Part shown: positions 1 through 11,591 of the stretch, piece after piece | Numbering within the stretch: position 1 is the first letter of the stretch | How the letters are laid out: every line of letters starts with the position of its first letter | Source of the DNA: Hexactinellida sp. DTS-2022 | Taxonomy: Eukaryota > Porifera > Hexactinellida | DNA length: 64,000 nucleotides | Direction: 5' to 3' | Assembly (NCBI GenBank): GCA_028753945.1 | Contig: JAPNXP010000011.1 | Location: 3,968,001 to 4,032,000 of the forward strand | Position numbers and translations under genes: made by a program | Notes under the pieces: generated by a model | Told to the model about the DNA's origin: nothing | The model's input: the letters and a program-made list of their open reading frames with translations, nothing else | Database searches by the model: none

Positions 1-230
1 ATCACTCTCTCACAAAGAGAGCTTCGCGACCTTCGTTCGTTCTTCTTAGACACTACGTAATACAATTAACTGCCGCTTCGCGGCCTTACCCTCCTCAAAA
101 TATCACTCATATTAAATATGTTAAACCTGTGACTGTAAATTACATTTACTCGATCAATTCAGTATGCTGCTATTTGGGAGATAAGTATGTCAAGTAATTA
201 ATTAAAATGCTATTTACTAACCCAGGATTT
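1..230. repeat. GC-rich hairpin module plus AT-rich tail
   Basis: This holds short GC-rich hairpins such as GCCGCTTCGCGGC, followed by an AT-rich tail. Related sequence recurs near 12.7, 20.6, 25.1, 27.4, 34.8 and 63.5 kb, in both orientations. The tail near 120-200 resembles the one near 12780-12850. It is a dispersed repeat; the class is uncertain, and several copies sit beside Helitron-like sequence. Confidence 0.5.
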
Positions 231-305
231 AATTAACACATGTAGGTATTGTCACTGTTCTGCAATTTAGCTATTATATTCGTAGATTTCGTAGATCCTC
301 TACAT

Positions 306-885
306 CAGGGGTCTTCAATTAGTTTTATCCCCCGGCCACTTTTGAAAAATCAGGCACTTCCCCGGGCCACTTCGTAACTGGAGTAGCCATAATTGATTAC
401 TTATACGCTAATAACAAATAGGTAAGAATAAAACACATTATGTGATATAAATAATATGGATACAAGACTACAAAGTACAAGCGTGACCTTCGAACGAAGG
501 TCACGCATGATTTTACTATGTTTGTCATTTCTACGTATTGTAAACGCTTCGGGACTTTGGTGAAAGCAGTGATGCCCGAAAACGGACGCACCAGACGCAT
601 ATGCGTCCAACACATTTTGACCTTCTAGTTTATGACACCTTAACCACTGTCCTGTACACATATACACACTGATTAATGTACTAGTAATAGTAAATTGATG
701 GACACAACTAGCTTTACCAGAGTCCTTTATGCACTTTTTGCTTAGAAATTAGTATAGTTCTAGTATTACAACAACATAATAGTTTTGTTATAAATTTCGA
801 AAAATTTCTCGACATTGTTTGCGGCCTGAGAAAATTTTTGTTAAGATTATGTGGCCTGATATAAATGAAAGATTTCGGAACCCTG
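306..885. mobile_element. degenerate hAT-like non-autonomous element
   Basis: The left end reads CAGGGGTCTTCAA and the right end reads GGAACCCTG, an imperfect inverted pair of the hAT type. Both ends carry GGCC-rich stretches (ccccggccac, gcggcctgag). No matching 8-bp duplication flanks it, so the limits are tentative. The interior has no convincing coding region. Confidence 0.35.
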
Positions 886-1139
886 AGATAGTGAATACAT
901 AGTTATATATTGGCGATTCATAATATAAAATATACTAACTTGATCTCCTTTCTAACATTTTTGATATCCTAAATTTCATTTTTCCTACTTTGTAATAATT
1001 TTATACCAGGAATACTAAACAGGGATTTATTTCACACTCCAATTCCCCAAAGGTTACTAAATCACATTCTAAAAAATTTTAAAAATTATGAAGCAACCAC
1101 ATACAAGTATTATCCACAACTTACTATTTTCGTCCATAA

Positions 1140-1400
1140 ACGTATATAATTGCTGGTAATATATATTCATTCCCATTATAAATTCGGAAAATGTATTCTA
1201 AGTATATTAGAAAATTATCATCATTTTCTCGTAGTTATTTAGACTTGAATTCTATATTTTGTATATTTGTGGTGTCATCATTAAATGGCGCCTAAACAGC
1301 TTAACCACAAATCTGAGATTCTCAAAAGTGGTTCTACTGTAATCGCAATGGTTGATTACCCCATATACAACCCAAATAACAACAATAGGAGGCATAGTTT
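1140..1400 (-). repeat. dispersed repeat, inverted relative to 19.2-19.4 kb
   Basis: This segment closely matches the reverse complement of about 19190-19440, including GCGCCTAAACAGCTTAACC and AAATCTGAGATTCTCAAAAG. The GAGAATC..AGATTTGTGGTTAAG part recurs near 24650. It is a dispersed, probably transposon-derived family. The rest of 885-2500 has no gene I can support; 1500-1620 holds another MITE-like GGGG-rich fragment. Confidence 0.6.
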
Positions 1401-2500
1401 ACCCAAGAATGAAAATTAGAAACTGACCTCTTTGTTTTATGGCCTTATATACCGTATATTAAGAATCTGTTGGCAGATGTATTTTAGAATATAAGGTTGG
1501 AAATTTAAGTGAATACAATAGAGGCGCCGCCAGGATTTTCGGCAGGGGAGGCTCTGGAGGGGACAGCCCCAAAAAGAGAGAAAATCCCCCTTGCCCCCCT
1601 GAATCCGTTTTTGGAACACAACCGAATGGGTACAAAGCTTATGGACCTAAGAACCGATATAAATTTCCAGTGATTTAAGTTTTATGGATTCTGAAACGCA
1701 TAATGTTTGCGGCCACTATCGAATAATAATTAATTAGGGATTGAAAACTGTACCTGTGGGATACTTTAATGTTTTGTTAGAATGAGCCTTTAAAGAAAGA
1801 TTCAAGGATGTATAACCAATGGAGATTTCCCCCCAGAGAACTAAATGCATAATTATTATCCATTTATAACGAATATCCGGAGATAACGAAGGAATTTACA
1901 GGTTCCAAGCACTTCGTTATAACGAGAGTTCACTGTACTTCCCTATATGCAGGCACGTTAGTACGCACACTCGAATAATACATAGGGGTACTTATTTTGT
2001 AGTGCGACTAAGGATTAGGAAATATGGGGTTAGTTATAATCGAGTTGTAAAGTATTATTTGTATACAAATAATAGAATTTATATATCTCAATTGATTAAC
2101 TATTGTTCAAACTCACTTGTGAAGATCTCTGGAATCTTGATGTTGAAGTTAGTTTCACTTGTTTATCAATAAATCTATAGAATATATGTGATAAAATATT
2201 ATCTACAACAGGGGCGGCATGTCATTTTTAAAAAGTGGTACGGCGGAGAATTATACAGTCTTTGAATGTGGTCTGGCGACGCCGCACCATGAAAAATCCC
2301 TGAGAAAATTTTGTCTGTACAGACGTACGTTTGGATTTTTCGTCGTATCATCATCACTATAAAGGTGTTAATTAAACCATTTCACTTAGGTTATTCGGAC
2401 AGACTGTAATTTCAAAATTTGTAAATAGAAATATTCTAATAAGTTAGTGCTAGATTTTGGGTTAGCCCCAGGGGCGTCGGGAGGGCGGGGAAGGTGGAGC

Positions 2501-3573
2501 TGTCACGCCAAAATTGGTCCGGGTCAAAAGTGGTCCGGCCGGACCACTTTTGACTGCCAAAAATGGTCCGGGACCAATTTTGGCTGGCCATAAATGGTCG
2601 GACTAGTTTTGGTCGCCTAAAATGGTCCGGCCGGACTAGTTTTGGTCGCCAAAGGCGGTCCCCATTGGCCAAAGGTGGTCCCCGCCGGACCAGTTTTGGC
2701 AGCCATTCCAAGACAATAATTATAGAGCTTTTTATTAGGGCTGAAACGAATATACCGAATATTCGAATATTCGTTCGAAATGATTGAACGAATATTCGTT
2801 CGTTTGCAAACGAATATTCGTTACGAAACGAATATTCGTTTGGACGAATATTAGATTGAAACGGATATTCGTTAACTAATTTTGGGCAACAACAAGACTT
2901 TTGTATAGCTGAGAGATATAGTAAATATATATTCCCACTTAAACTAGCTGATTATTAGTCAACTTGTGTATAATACACTTTGTGACTATTATTATACCAT
3001 TCTAACATTATCAAAAACCTATTTTCCAATGTATTTTGTCTCTTGAAATTGATTTAATGCTTAGTCATCCAAACGAACGAATATTCGAATATTCGTTCGT
3101 TTAGAAAAAGGTTCGTTCGTTACATTTCGAATATTCGTTTCAGCCATACTTTTTATCATTCATCAACACAAGAATACATAGAGATGCAAATGTTTTCACA
3201 ATAGTCAATAATACACAATTACAAAGTTGATTCTTTACACCGTAACTCCATATATCACAATTAAAAAACCAATTCTTTTCACTATTATTCATGCCTTCAT
3301 ACTTACAAGGGACTCCTTTTTCCCCTGAACCATAGTAGACAATTAGAAAAAGATACATTTTCAATTTAATAATTGATTGTCCTATACAATTTCGCACTAG
3401 TGGGAGGTCTGTTATAGCAACTTTAGTGCGATCTAACAAAAAGTTTAGGCCAGACCTATTTTAGCAAGCTAGGACCATTTATGGCAGGCTAAAATTGGTC
3501 CCGGACCATTTTTGGCCGAGCCAAAATAGGTCCGACCGGACCAGTTTTGGCCCGGACCAATTTTTTCGTGACA
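2501..3573. mobile_element. Ginger-like TIR element, copy 1 (non-autonomous)
   Basis: It begins TGTCACGCCAAAATTGGTCC and ends with the inverted partner GGACCAATTTTTTCGTGACA. Each terminal region is built of repeated TGGTCCGGCCGGACC-type blocks. The core matches the element at 26164-26769 in inverse orientation. The flanks GAGC and GGGC could be a decayed 4-bp target duplication. TGT..ACA ends with a 4-bp duplication are known for Ginger transposons; that assignment is inference. No transposase is present. A hAT MITE is nested inside. Confidence 0.7.
2736..3148. mobile_element. hAT-type MITE with CGAATATTCG arrays, nested
   Basis: Ends TAGGGCTGAAACGAATA and TATTCGTTTCAGCCATA are inverted repeats. 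An 8-bp CTTTTTAT stands on both sides (2728-2735 and 3149-3156), and the empty site is visible in the sister element near 26543. The subterminal parts are dense in CGAATATTCG palindromes. Partial relatives lie at 28390-28570 and 62608-62700. Confidence 0.85.
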
Positions 3574-4513
3574 GGGCCAGTGCCCAACCTCATGGAGCCT
3601 GACTGAGGTGGGGCACTGGCTCAAAATTAAACTTAGTATCCCCACTGAGGTAGGCTGTGCTCCACCAGTGGCGCCGCGCTATCTCCGCCACTGGTTAGCA
3701 CTAACAGCAATCAGAAATTAAAGTAAAAGTAAATTTGATTAAATAGAAGGATTATAAAAGAAATCCAATTGGTGAAAAGAAAATCGATCAACCTTTATTA
3801 ATTTTCACATGAGGAATTTGTTAGTTGCACTTTTTACAACAGCTTCTTCTGACAATCTGGAGGAGCGTCTTCAATAATACGTGTATATCTTTCTTAATTG
3901 ATCCAGCATTAATGTGATGCAAACCTTGAACTTATAATTTTATAACACCCCTAACATATAACAAGCTGTAAGATTCCCGCCTGCATCCAGTTGTAGCTGA
4001 ACTATGTATGAAGTCAGGTATTAATTAAAAAGATCATGTGTCAAGCAAGCAAGATTGTATGTAAATTAATGAATTTTAATAAAGATACTATTACAAAGTG
4101 CCAGATTTTCTTATTGAAAGCATTAACTTTTCAGAATAGTAATCCAGTATTGAAGTTACTATACTTTGGTTAGCTGTTTAGTCTGTATCTCACAGAACAG
4201 AGTTTGATTAACAGAGCTGAAATTTTTAGCATAGGTGTTTCCAGGGGCGGATCCAGAAACAAATTCACAATTATATAATATTGTTAAATGTGATCGTAAT
4301 AGTTGGAATCAGAAAAATGTATGTGTTAGTCAACAAGATTTTATTACTTATAACATTAAGTGTATATACTATATTGGAAAGATATGTAACACTTAAAAAG
4401 TAGAATATAAAACTATAGTGATGTACATTGTGAGTTTAAGTGTTCTGGGATCCTAGTATGAGGAGTTCGAGGGGAGGACATCTGACCCTAAGGGGAACAT
4501 CTCACCCTAGGTC

Positions 4514-5616
4514 CAGGGACATTGCCAGGATTTTTCACTTAGGGGGGCATAGAAATTGCCAGAGGGGCAAACATTCTATTGGTGTTAGATCTAGCAGTTG
4601 ATGTTACCAAAAAAACTAGGCGATAAAGATGAACCTTTTTAGTTTAATGTTCTCAAAAGTATGAAAAGTAGCCTACAAAAATAAATACATTAACAAGAAA
4701 TTTGAACCCCAGCAAATACTACAGGAAAAAACTACTACATAGCTATAATCAGTGTTTTTGTTTAAGGATTTGCTTAGAGGGCCCTGCCAACAAATAGAGG
4801 CCCTCACTCTACATTTCATGATATTGAGTACTTAGCACGTTAAAAATTAGAGGCCAATTGAGAAAAATTAGAAGCTCATTTTGGGCCTCTAATTTGCCTT
4901 AAAAAAACACTGGCTATAATGACAGATAAAAGTCAAATTTGACAGGTAACATGTCTAAAGGAAAAGGTGTATTGGGTTTGTAAACAGTTGATTAGAAGTT
5001 AGAACCAAAATTGCAAAATAACTAGGAATATCCTATAAGGCGCAACTAGATTACTAACAGTCCATTCCTATCTACCGTACACGGATTCAATCATTTTGGT
5101 TGTTATGTCCATGCGTACAGATTACTAGTTTGGAAATATTATTGATTGTCTGTCGAATTATACCTAAAATTGTCTAAACCCTAAAATGTAGCAGTTTGTT
5201 TTGTGTAAACTAACACCCAATTCAAGCGTACAGGGATTCTCTGTACAATCTATATATTTTAATATTCTCTGCGTCCTAAGTGATTATTTTGATTTATGTC
5301 AAAATTAATAAGAAGAAATAATCTTGACACACATAATACAATGCTTTGGTTACTGTATTCGTTTCAGTATAAGTGTAGATTTACATCATAGACGAGCAGT
5401 GAGAAAAATATATGGGGTGTCCAGGGGATCTTGGCCAATGTACAGGGGGAAATTGGAGCCTCGTACAGGGATATGACTCAAATGGATTAGCATGTTGGAG
5501 ATCTCATTAATTTTAATTCAATAGCATCAATGCATCAGAGCAATGAAATAGTTACAAAAAATTTACCAGGGGGGGCATTGCCCCCCCTATGCCCCCCCCC
5601 CGTGGCTACGTCCCTG
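4514..5616. mobile_element. hAT-type non-autonomous element, 1.1 kb
   Basis: The left end is CAGGGACATTGCC and the right end is GGCTACGTCCCTG. An exact 8-bp duplication CCTAGGTC flanks it (4506-4513, 5617-5624). Subterminal C/G runs (gggggggcattgcccccc) sit at the right end. The interior is AT-rich and encodes nothing recognisable; ORFs across the right boundary are chance. The 3574-4505 stretch before it shows only MITE fragments, for example a CAGGGGCGGATCC end at about 4242. Confidence 0.85.
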
Positions 5617-5691
5617 CCTAGGTCCACAAGTCCCTCCGGGACATCTCACCTGGAGGGACCGCTGGTTAGATTTTTACTGTACAGACAATAC

Positions 5692-5796
5692 CAGTGGTTC
5701 ACAACCTGGGGTCCACAAAATGTATTACTGTCAATGGCAGGGGGTCCACAAAATAACTATAGGGGGTCCACGATCGAAAAAGGTTGGGAATCGCTG
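5692..5796. mobile_element. 105-bp hAT-type MITE
   Basis: CAGTGGTTCACAACC and GGTTGGGAATCGCTG are imperfect terminal inverted repeats. The flanks GACAATAC and GACTATAC match at 7 of 8 positions. It contains repeated GGGGTCCACAAAAT. An 18-bp palindrome ACTATACTATAGTATAGT follows directly, part of a family described at 62828-63225. 5805-6496 has no other feature I can support. Confidence 0.7.
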
Positions 5797-6496
5797 GACT
5801 ATACTATAGTATAGTGGCCTAGTATTTACTGCTTGGGTAAGTGTTTTTTTCTCCGTATCGCCTGCCCTGCTGACTGCTCGAATGTTCTTATGGAATGGAG
5901 ACTGCATTTATAATTGTCATAGTGGTTAGGTACAAACGGATACTATGATAAGTTCACATTAGGAAGACGAATTCAACATTGAAATTTCCAAAAATATTAA
6001 TTTAATTGTTATTGTTCACAAATAAGTGAACTAATTAATAAAAATTCAGAATGCACGTAGAGGTTAAATTGAAATAAATTTAATAAGTAAATGAATATTC
6101 TAATTTTCGCAAATAACATCTATAATTTGCTAATTATGATATTTTTTGTTATCTTTGAATAAATTGCTATTCGTACAAGTTGGTAAATTTTACACCTAGA
6201 GAATGGCCTTCGTCTGTATAGTAGGCATTAGTAGCTGTATATATACTGAAGTACACAATTAATTTTTATATCTACAATGACAATTAACTAAATCTATAGG
6301 ATTCTCAGTATGCAAATTACATGTAGTGAAATTTTTAAAATTCCTGTCTGTGCTAATAGCAATATCTATTGGAGGCACTATACATATTCCCGAAAATATT
6401 GTGCTTTCGATGAAAATGCTGTAGGCACCGACTCTAAATGTTTATTTTTTATCATAGGTTTCAATTTAATCAAGGAAAACATACAGTTTTTGCAGA

Positions 6497-7056
6497 ATGG
6501 CTTCAGATGATGATAAACGAAAACCTCTTGTAAGTACATCCTATTTAAGTAACCATTGACAAAAGTTCATTTTTTTTCAATTTCAGCATAAAATTGTCAA
6601 ATTTTCATAATTCTCCAAATCTTTTAGGAAATACTAAATCTTGTTGGACGTTACATAAATGAACTGGGCTCCATTATGCAAATAAAAGAGCAAAAGGACG
6701 GTTTCATTAGCGGAACCTATTTAACGGGTGTGGGGACGTGTTGTGAAGAAGTGTATCCACTGTATGGAACATACGATATATGTGGACGTGCGCTAGGTTG
6801 GGCTGTCTCCTATAAAGGCTATAACAGTACTGCTGCTTGGTCTGGACAGGCATTTGAACAACATGGAGAAACTTGCATTCATACCACATGGTTGTTGACA
6901 ACAATGAGTACATTTGAAGAAATATGGGATTCCACTCAAATTGGAGTAGATGTATTCATACCTTATGAAGGAAAGTGTAAGGATTTCAAAGTTGGAGGAG
7001 TGCTGAGACAGTCCAATATACCAAAGAAGTTGCTAGACAAGCAGAAAAAAATATGA
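6497..7056 (+). CDS. avidin-like biotin-binding protein, two exons
   Basis: The model joins 6497-6529 and 6628-7056 across a 98-bp GT-AG intron (GTAAGT donor, CTTTTAG acceptor, phase 0) and gives 153 residues. Exon 2 read through the acceptor supplies strand 1 of the avidin fold (NLVGRYINELGS, residues 15-26), which a start at 6676 would lose. Further avidin hallmarks are GTYLTGVG (40-47), YPLYGTYD, GRALGWAVSY (Trp69), WSGQAF (Trp82), TTWLLTT (Trp99) and the closing IWDSTQIGVDVF (Trp111). The aromatic biotin pocket therefore looks intact. There is no signal peptide, so the product is probably cytosolic, unlike egg-white avidin. A basic tail of about 30 residues follows the barrel. TTTTTGCAG just before the ATG could end a 5'-UTR intron. 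The role is unknown; biotin binding is predicted from the residues only. Confidence 0.88.
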
Positions 7057-7304
7057 GCTTTTTGTAGTCATGATGTTAGTTGTCTGTTAGGGTGTGTCTA
7101 GAATGAGCGATAATATGTTAGGCAGTAATATAGTGTTGTGCAACTACTTTCTCTCATGAACTCATTCATTTGACATTGTATAGGCTCTGAATTCTGAGCT
7201 CAAATTGTATAAACAATTAGTTTAATATTTGTAATATTATAATATAATATGAAAGTTGACAATCACTTTCATACATTGCTAAATGGGTTAGTTAGGAACA
7301 AAAC

Positions 7305-7975
7305 CAGGGTTGCCAATCCAATCCAATCGAGAGAACTTATCGATTATCGATTGCTGAATTTTGTATCGATTGGATTGCCCAAAGTTTTCATCGATTGGAT
7401 TTTTATCGACGGATTTTTATCGATTATCGATTTTCCCCCGATTTTTTCGATTTTACGAGTAAAGGCGAATAATATTAATATATTTGTTTGTTTGATCGAA
7501 TAAGTATGAAAAAATACCCAAAATTATAGCTAATGAGTTAAACAACTCCATAATAATGGAAATTCAAAAGTATTGTTATTTTATTATACTTTACATATGG
7601 ATACGGTGTTAATAGCCATATTGTAGCACCTACAGATGTTAATATGCTGCTATAAGCTTGAATGTATAAATTCATAATATTGTTGTTCAAATACTTTTGG
7701 CCGGGTAGTGTACATATTTCTTAATCATGGAGACAGGGTAAAGAACCCAAAATAAATATTCTATAAATTAAAATAATTTATACACAATCGATGGATAATC
7801 AATAAATAATCGATAGAAAATCAATAAATAATAGATAGAAAATCGGTAAATAATCTAGAAAATCAATAAATAATCGATAAATAATCGATGATTTTTATCG
7901 ATTATCGATTGGATTGGATTGTCCGATTATATTATCGATTGGATTGGCAATCGATATCGATAACCAATCTATTTT
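7305..7975. repeat. TIR element rich in ATCGATTATCGAT
   Basis: The left end (GGTTGCCAATCCAATCCAATCG) and right end (CGATTGGATTGGCAATCGA) are inverted relatives. Both inner flanks carry repeated ATCGATTATCGATT and AATCGATAAATAATCG. I found no clear target duplication and no coding region. Confidence 0.6.
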
Positions 7976-8083
7976 CTAATTGAAAACTAAGATTCTACAT
8001 TCCATAACAACGACAGATTATGTGATATATTTCATTATGCAAGAATACTCTTGTGCATATTTTTGCACCCTATAAATGTAATA

Positions 8084-8247
8084 CAGGGGCGTAGACTCGG
8101 GATGGGGATTGGTAGGGCCATTGGTCCTAGACTCAGGATTGGTAGGGCCATTTATGCTAACTTTCATAATACTTAATAGAAGATGATGGCTCTTGACAAA
8201 TTATTGGTAGGGCCATGGCCTCACCAACCCTACCGGAGCCTACGCCT
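8084..8247. mobile_element. 164-bp hAT-type MITE
   Basis: CAGGGGCGTAGACTC faces GGAGCCTACGCCT. An exact ATGTAATA duplication lies at 8076-8083 and 8248-8255. The right terminal bases appear trimmed compared with a full CCCTG end. The motif GGATTGGTAGGGCCATT is repeated inside. Confidence 0.75.
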
Positions 8248-8280
8248 ATGTAATATACTAAATAATGAATAATTATTTTT

Positions 8281-8340
8281 ATGAGACAAGAAGAATTTTT
8301 ATGAGACAAGAAGAATTTTTATGAGACAAGAAGAATTTTT
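8281..8340. repeat. 20-bp tandem repeat, three copies
   Basis: The unit ATGAGACAAGAAGAATTTTT is repeated head to tail about three times without visible divergence. Confidence 0.85.
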
Positions 8341-8373
8341 GTACGAAAAAATGTTGCAATTTATTATGTAAGG

Positions 8374-8702
8374 CAGTGGTCGGCAATTAGGGGTAAATTA
8401 CCCCATCGGGGGTAATTTCAGATTTTCTGGAGGTAACAAGACCTATCCGGAAAGCGATATAAGATGTCAACTGTCACACAATACAGCCACTGTTAGTAGA
8501 TATTATTTAGGGTAGCAAGTACCACTTTAGCCATTAGACATGCTAAGAACAGAATTAAATTTAGTAGTTTACTCAGGTTGTCTCGACTATAAATGAAACT
8601 GCTTGTTCTTTGTGTTTATCAATGTAGTTTCTGAATTCGAGGTAACAGTGATGCGCTGAGCTCTGAAATGGGGTAATGGTGGAACATAATTGCCGATGAC
8701 TG
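8374..8702. mobile_element. 329-bp hAT-type MITE
   Basis: CAGTGGTCGGCAATTA and TAATTGCCGATGACTG are inverted ends. An exact 8-bp duplication ATGTAAGG lies at 8366-8373 and 8703-8710. The inside includes paired GGGGTAAATTACCCC and is non-coding. Confidence 0.85.
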
Positions 8703-8832
8703 ATGTAAGGTGATTAGTGCTTAACATGCTTAACATGAGCCCTGAAAAGCGAGTGCATTTATAATATGGAGAATATAAATCAACATACACGAATTAAAAT
8801 CACAATTGTTCTTTACTTGTTTTTTTGTATTC

Positions 8833-10173
8833 CAGGGACTTCTTTAATATAGGGACTGTAAACTTCGTTTTACGGTAAAATTAGCGTAGGCCTAAAACAG
8901 TATTGTTACTTATTGATATCCCGTAATCCGCTAATGCTAGACACGGGAAATGTATTATTGACGTATAGGAAGTCATATTTTGGGAGTCCAACGGTCATAT
9001 TGGTTTATCGAAAATATTTGTGGAATGTAAGTTATGCGATTTTCACACCCTTCCATATATGGTAATATTGTTAAAATCTCGAGATTACTTAACTTTATAC
9101 ATATGAAATGTATCATTTTCGTACAGGAAATCATATTTTGGGAGTCCAACGATCATATTGGTTTATCGAAAATATTTGTGGAATGTAAGTTATGCGATTT
9201 TCACACCCTTCCATATATGGTAATATTGTTAAAATCTCGAGATTAGTTAACTTTATACATATGAAATTTATTATTGGCGAATGAGAAATGGGAATTCATA
9301 TTTAGGGACTCAGTAGATCACATTGGTTTACCTAAGGCGTTCCCCTTAGGCCTTAGCCTATATTATTATTTTGGCACTCTCCACAGGAGGATTCCCCCGA
9401 TCCTGTTTTGTAGTTTTGCTAATTCTTACCTATCAGATATCTGTCATTATGTTGTTTATTTAAAAACAACAAGGCTGGATTCGGTTAACCGGTTAACCGT
9501 TGCTGATTATTAACCAGTTAGCCGGTCTGCTAAATAACAGCAGAGTTATTGGGAAATTAATGTATAAAGTATTAAATTTTTTGAATTTTATCAGAATATG
9601 TAGTCCTACATCCATTTCTCATCATCACTTAATATAAATTTTATTGGTTAACATTGATTTAAATATAGATTTGAAAGAAACTTATTAAGATTTTTTTAAT
9701 AAACAACATAATGACAGATATCTGATAGCCAGTGATAGGTAAGAATTAGCAAAACTACAAAACAGGGTCGGGACAATCCTCCTGTGGAGAGTGCCAAAAT
9801 AATAATATAGGCAGGCTAAGGGGAACGCCTTAGGTAAACCAATGTGATCTACTGAGTCCCTAAATATGAATTCCCATTTCCCATTTGCCAATAATAAATT
9901 TCATATGTATAAAGTTTAGTAATCTCGAGATTTTAACAATATTACCATATATGGAAGGGTGTGAAAATCACATAACTTACATTCCACAAATATTTTCGAT
10001 AAACCAATATGACCGTTGGACTCCCAAAATATGACTTCCTATACAACAATAATACATTTCCTGTGTCTAGCATTAGCGGATTACGGGATATCAAAAAGTA
10101 ACAAACTGTTTTAGGCCTACGCTAATTTTACCGTCAAACGAAGTTTACAGTCCCTATATTAAAGAAGTCCCTA
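8833..10173. mobile_element. 1.34-kb foldback element with long arms
   Basis: The left arm begins CAGGGACTTCTTTAATATAG and the right arm ends with its complement, CTATATTAAAGAAGTCCCTA. Arms of roughly 480-600 bp match nearly throughout. The left arm carries an extra direct duplication of about 158 bp (starting near 8967 and near 9125) that the right arm lacks. The apex is interrupted by another repeat at 9471-9690. Mirrored ORFs in the two arms are by-products of the inverted repeat. Flanks share only GTAT, so the target duplication is unclear. Confidence 0.85.
9471..9690. repeat. GGATTCGGTTAACC repeat, copy 1 (nested)
   Basis: It starts AAGGCTGGATTCGGTTAACC and continues with GGTTAACCG and CCAGTTAGCCGGTCTG blocks into an AT-rich body. 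Relatives lie at about 37470-37660 and 53553-53765. It sits in the loop of the surrounding foldback element, so it inserted later. Confidence 0.7.
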
Positions 10174-10802
10174 GTATGTCCAAATAAATAGGAAAACCAT
10201 ATACTCTAGAAATCTGAAAATTTGCATTCAGGTGTAATTTTTAACGCTGACGATCTATTGCAACTAAATAAGGGGATTATGACGTAACAAAATCACCTAC
10301 TGTATTTGGGATTAACTCTTCAACTTTTTATCCGATTCGCCCACAATTTAGTTAACAAAACACATAAAATTAGACATTAATTACTATAATTTATCTAACA
10401 GAAATGTTACACAGTATATTTGGGATTACTATACTTAATTGGCTATTCGTAATCGATACGTCCTATATAAAGCATGTATGCTCAATGTTAACCTAATACA
10501 ATTGGGAGGACACACTATGCGTACTTGGAACTTTTCTAATTACCGTAAACTCCGCTTAATAAATTCACCGGTTAATTGGGTTCTCCGATTAATTGGGTCA
10601 AATAGCTCTCCGACTAGTGGTCAAATTAAGCGAAGTCGACTATAATTACTAATTAACTTAATACGAACTTAAGAAGTAGTTTCATTTTGGGACAGTTTTA
10701 AAAAGGAATTAAAATACAGTAGACTAGGACTAAATTAGGACAGTTAGTTAGAGGAAGTTCGTCCGACTTAACCGAAAATATGTGTAAATAGTATATTGGG
10801 AC

Positions 10803-11317
10803 CATAGACTCCTTTAGATAAGGACTGGAACGTCACGATCTCGGGGTTTAACTTGAGTCTGAGAGGCTCCAATTTAAAAATTGAAAAAGCATTAGGTTCC
10901 CGGTTTCCAAATGTGATTGTTGGCATATAGGGGTAAATTTTGGCACCCGACAACAAGTTGAGGTTTCCACTCAAAATTTCTCACACCTCGACAAGTTATG
11001 ACGTCATTGTCACATTTCGAGAATCGCACATAATTCGCGCCCTCTAAGAGATAAAAATCTGAAAATTTAATAGAACATGGACATTAATGATACGGACACG
11101 TTAGTCATACCAGATTGCCAATATGCTTACTCATTATCGCATGATGACGTAATCAATAAAATTTCACATTGTTAAATTTGACTATTTACGCTTTTGCCAA
11201 AAATCACAATTGGAAACCGGGAACCTAATGCCATTTCAATTTTTAAATTGGAGCCTCTCAGACTCAAGTTAAACCCCGAGATCGTGACGTTCCAGTCCTT
11301 ATCTAAAGGAGTCTATG
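10803..11317. mobile_element. 515-bp foldback element
   Basis: Arms of about 120 bp are nearly identical complements: CATAGACTCCTTTAG.. on the left and ..CTAAAGGAGTCTATG on the right, both containing GATCTCGGGGTTTAACTTGA. The spacer of about 270 bp is non-coding. 10174-10802 before it holds Helitron-like (10200-10270) and CTCCGCTTAAT (10550-10640) fragments. Confidence 0.8.
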
Positions 11318-11591
11318 ATAGGACACATTGGATTGATTCCTGGATTTATGTCTAAGTCTAACTCTAAAATAGGGAAAATGGGAAAATATTGCTGTTGATT
11401 TCATAGAAAGGTTATTCCTTCAAACAAACAACTACAAGAGTATTTTGTAATCAAATAGCGAATTTGTAAATTTTCCGTGATAAATGCAATACTGTAGTCA
11501 ATATAAATAAACAATTTACTAAGGCGGTTTATTAATATATACTGTAGTACTGTATGTAGATTATATTAATAGTTTCAACTTTCAAGTAAAT

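Noticed and set aside
2212..2303. Possible MITE (CAGGGGCGGCATG .. AAATCCCTG)
   Set aside because: Ends are weakly related and flanks do not match. It may be two unrelated fragments.
2330..2365. Second hammerhead-like core on the minus strand (TGATGATGATACGACGAAAA)
   Set aside because: The obligatory C before UGAUGA is G, and no stem I or cleavage triplet is present.
3140..3439. 99-codon frame (LDRTKVAITDLPLVRN) shared with 26260-26493
   Set aside because: It belongs to the core of a non-autonomous element. The two versions differ by frame-disrupting changes and match no transposase I know.
9034..9891. Mirrored ORFs sharing KWEFIFRDSVDHIGLPKAFPL
   Set aside because: They arise from the two arms of the same foldback element, lack domains and end in repeats.
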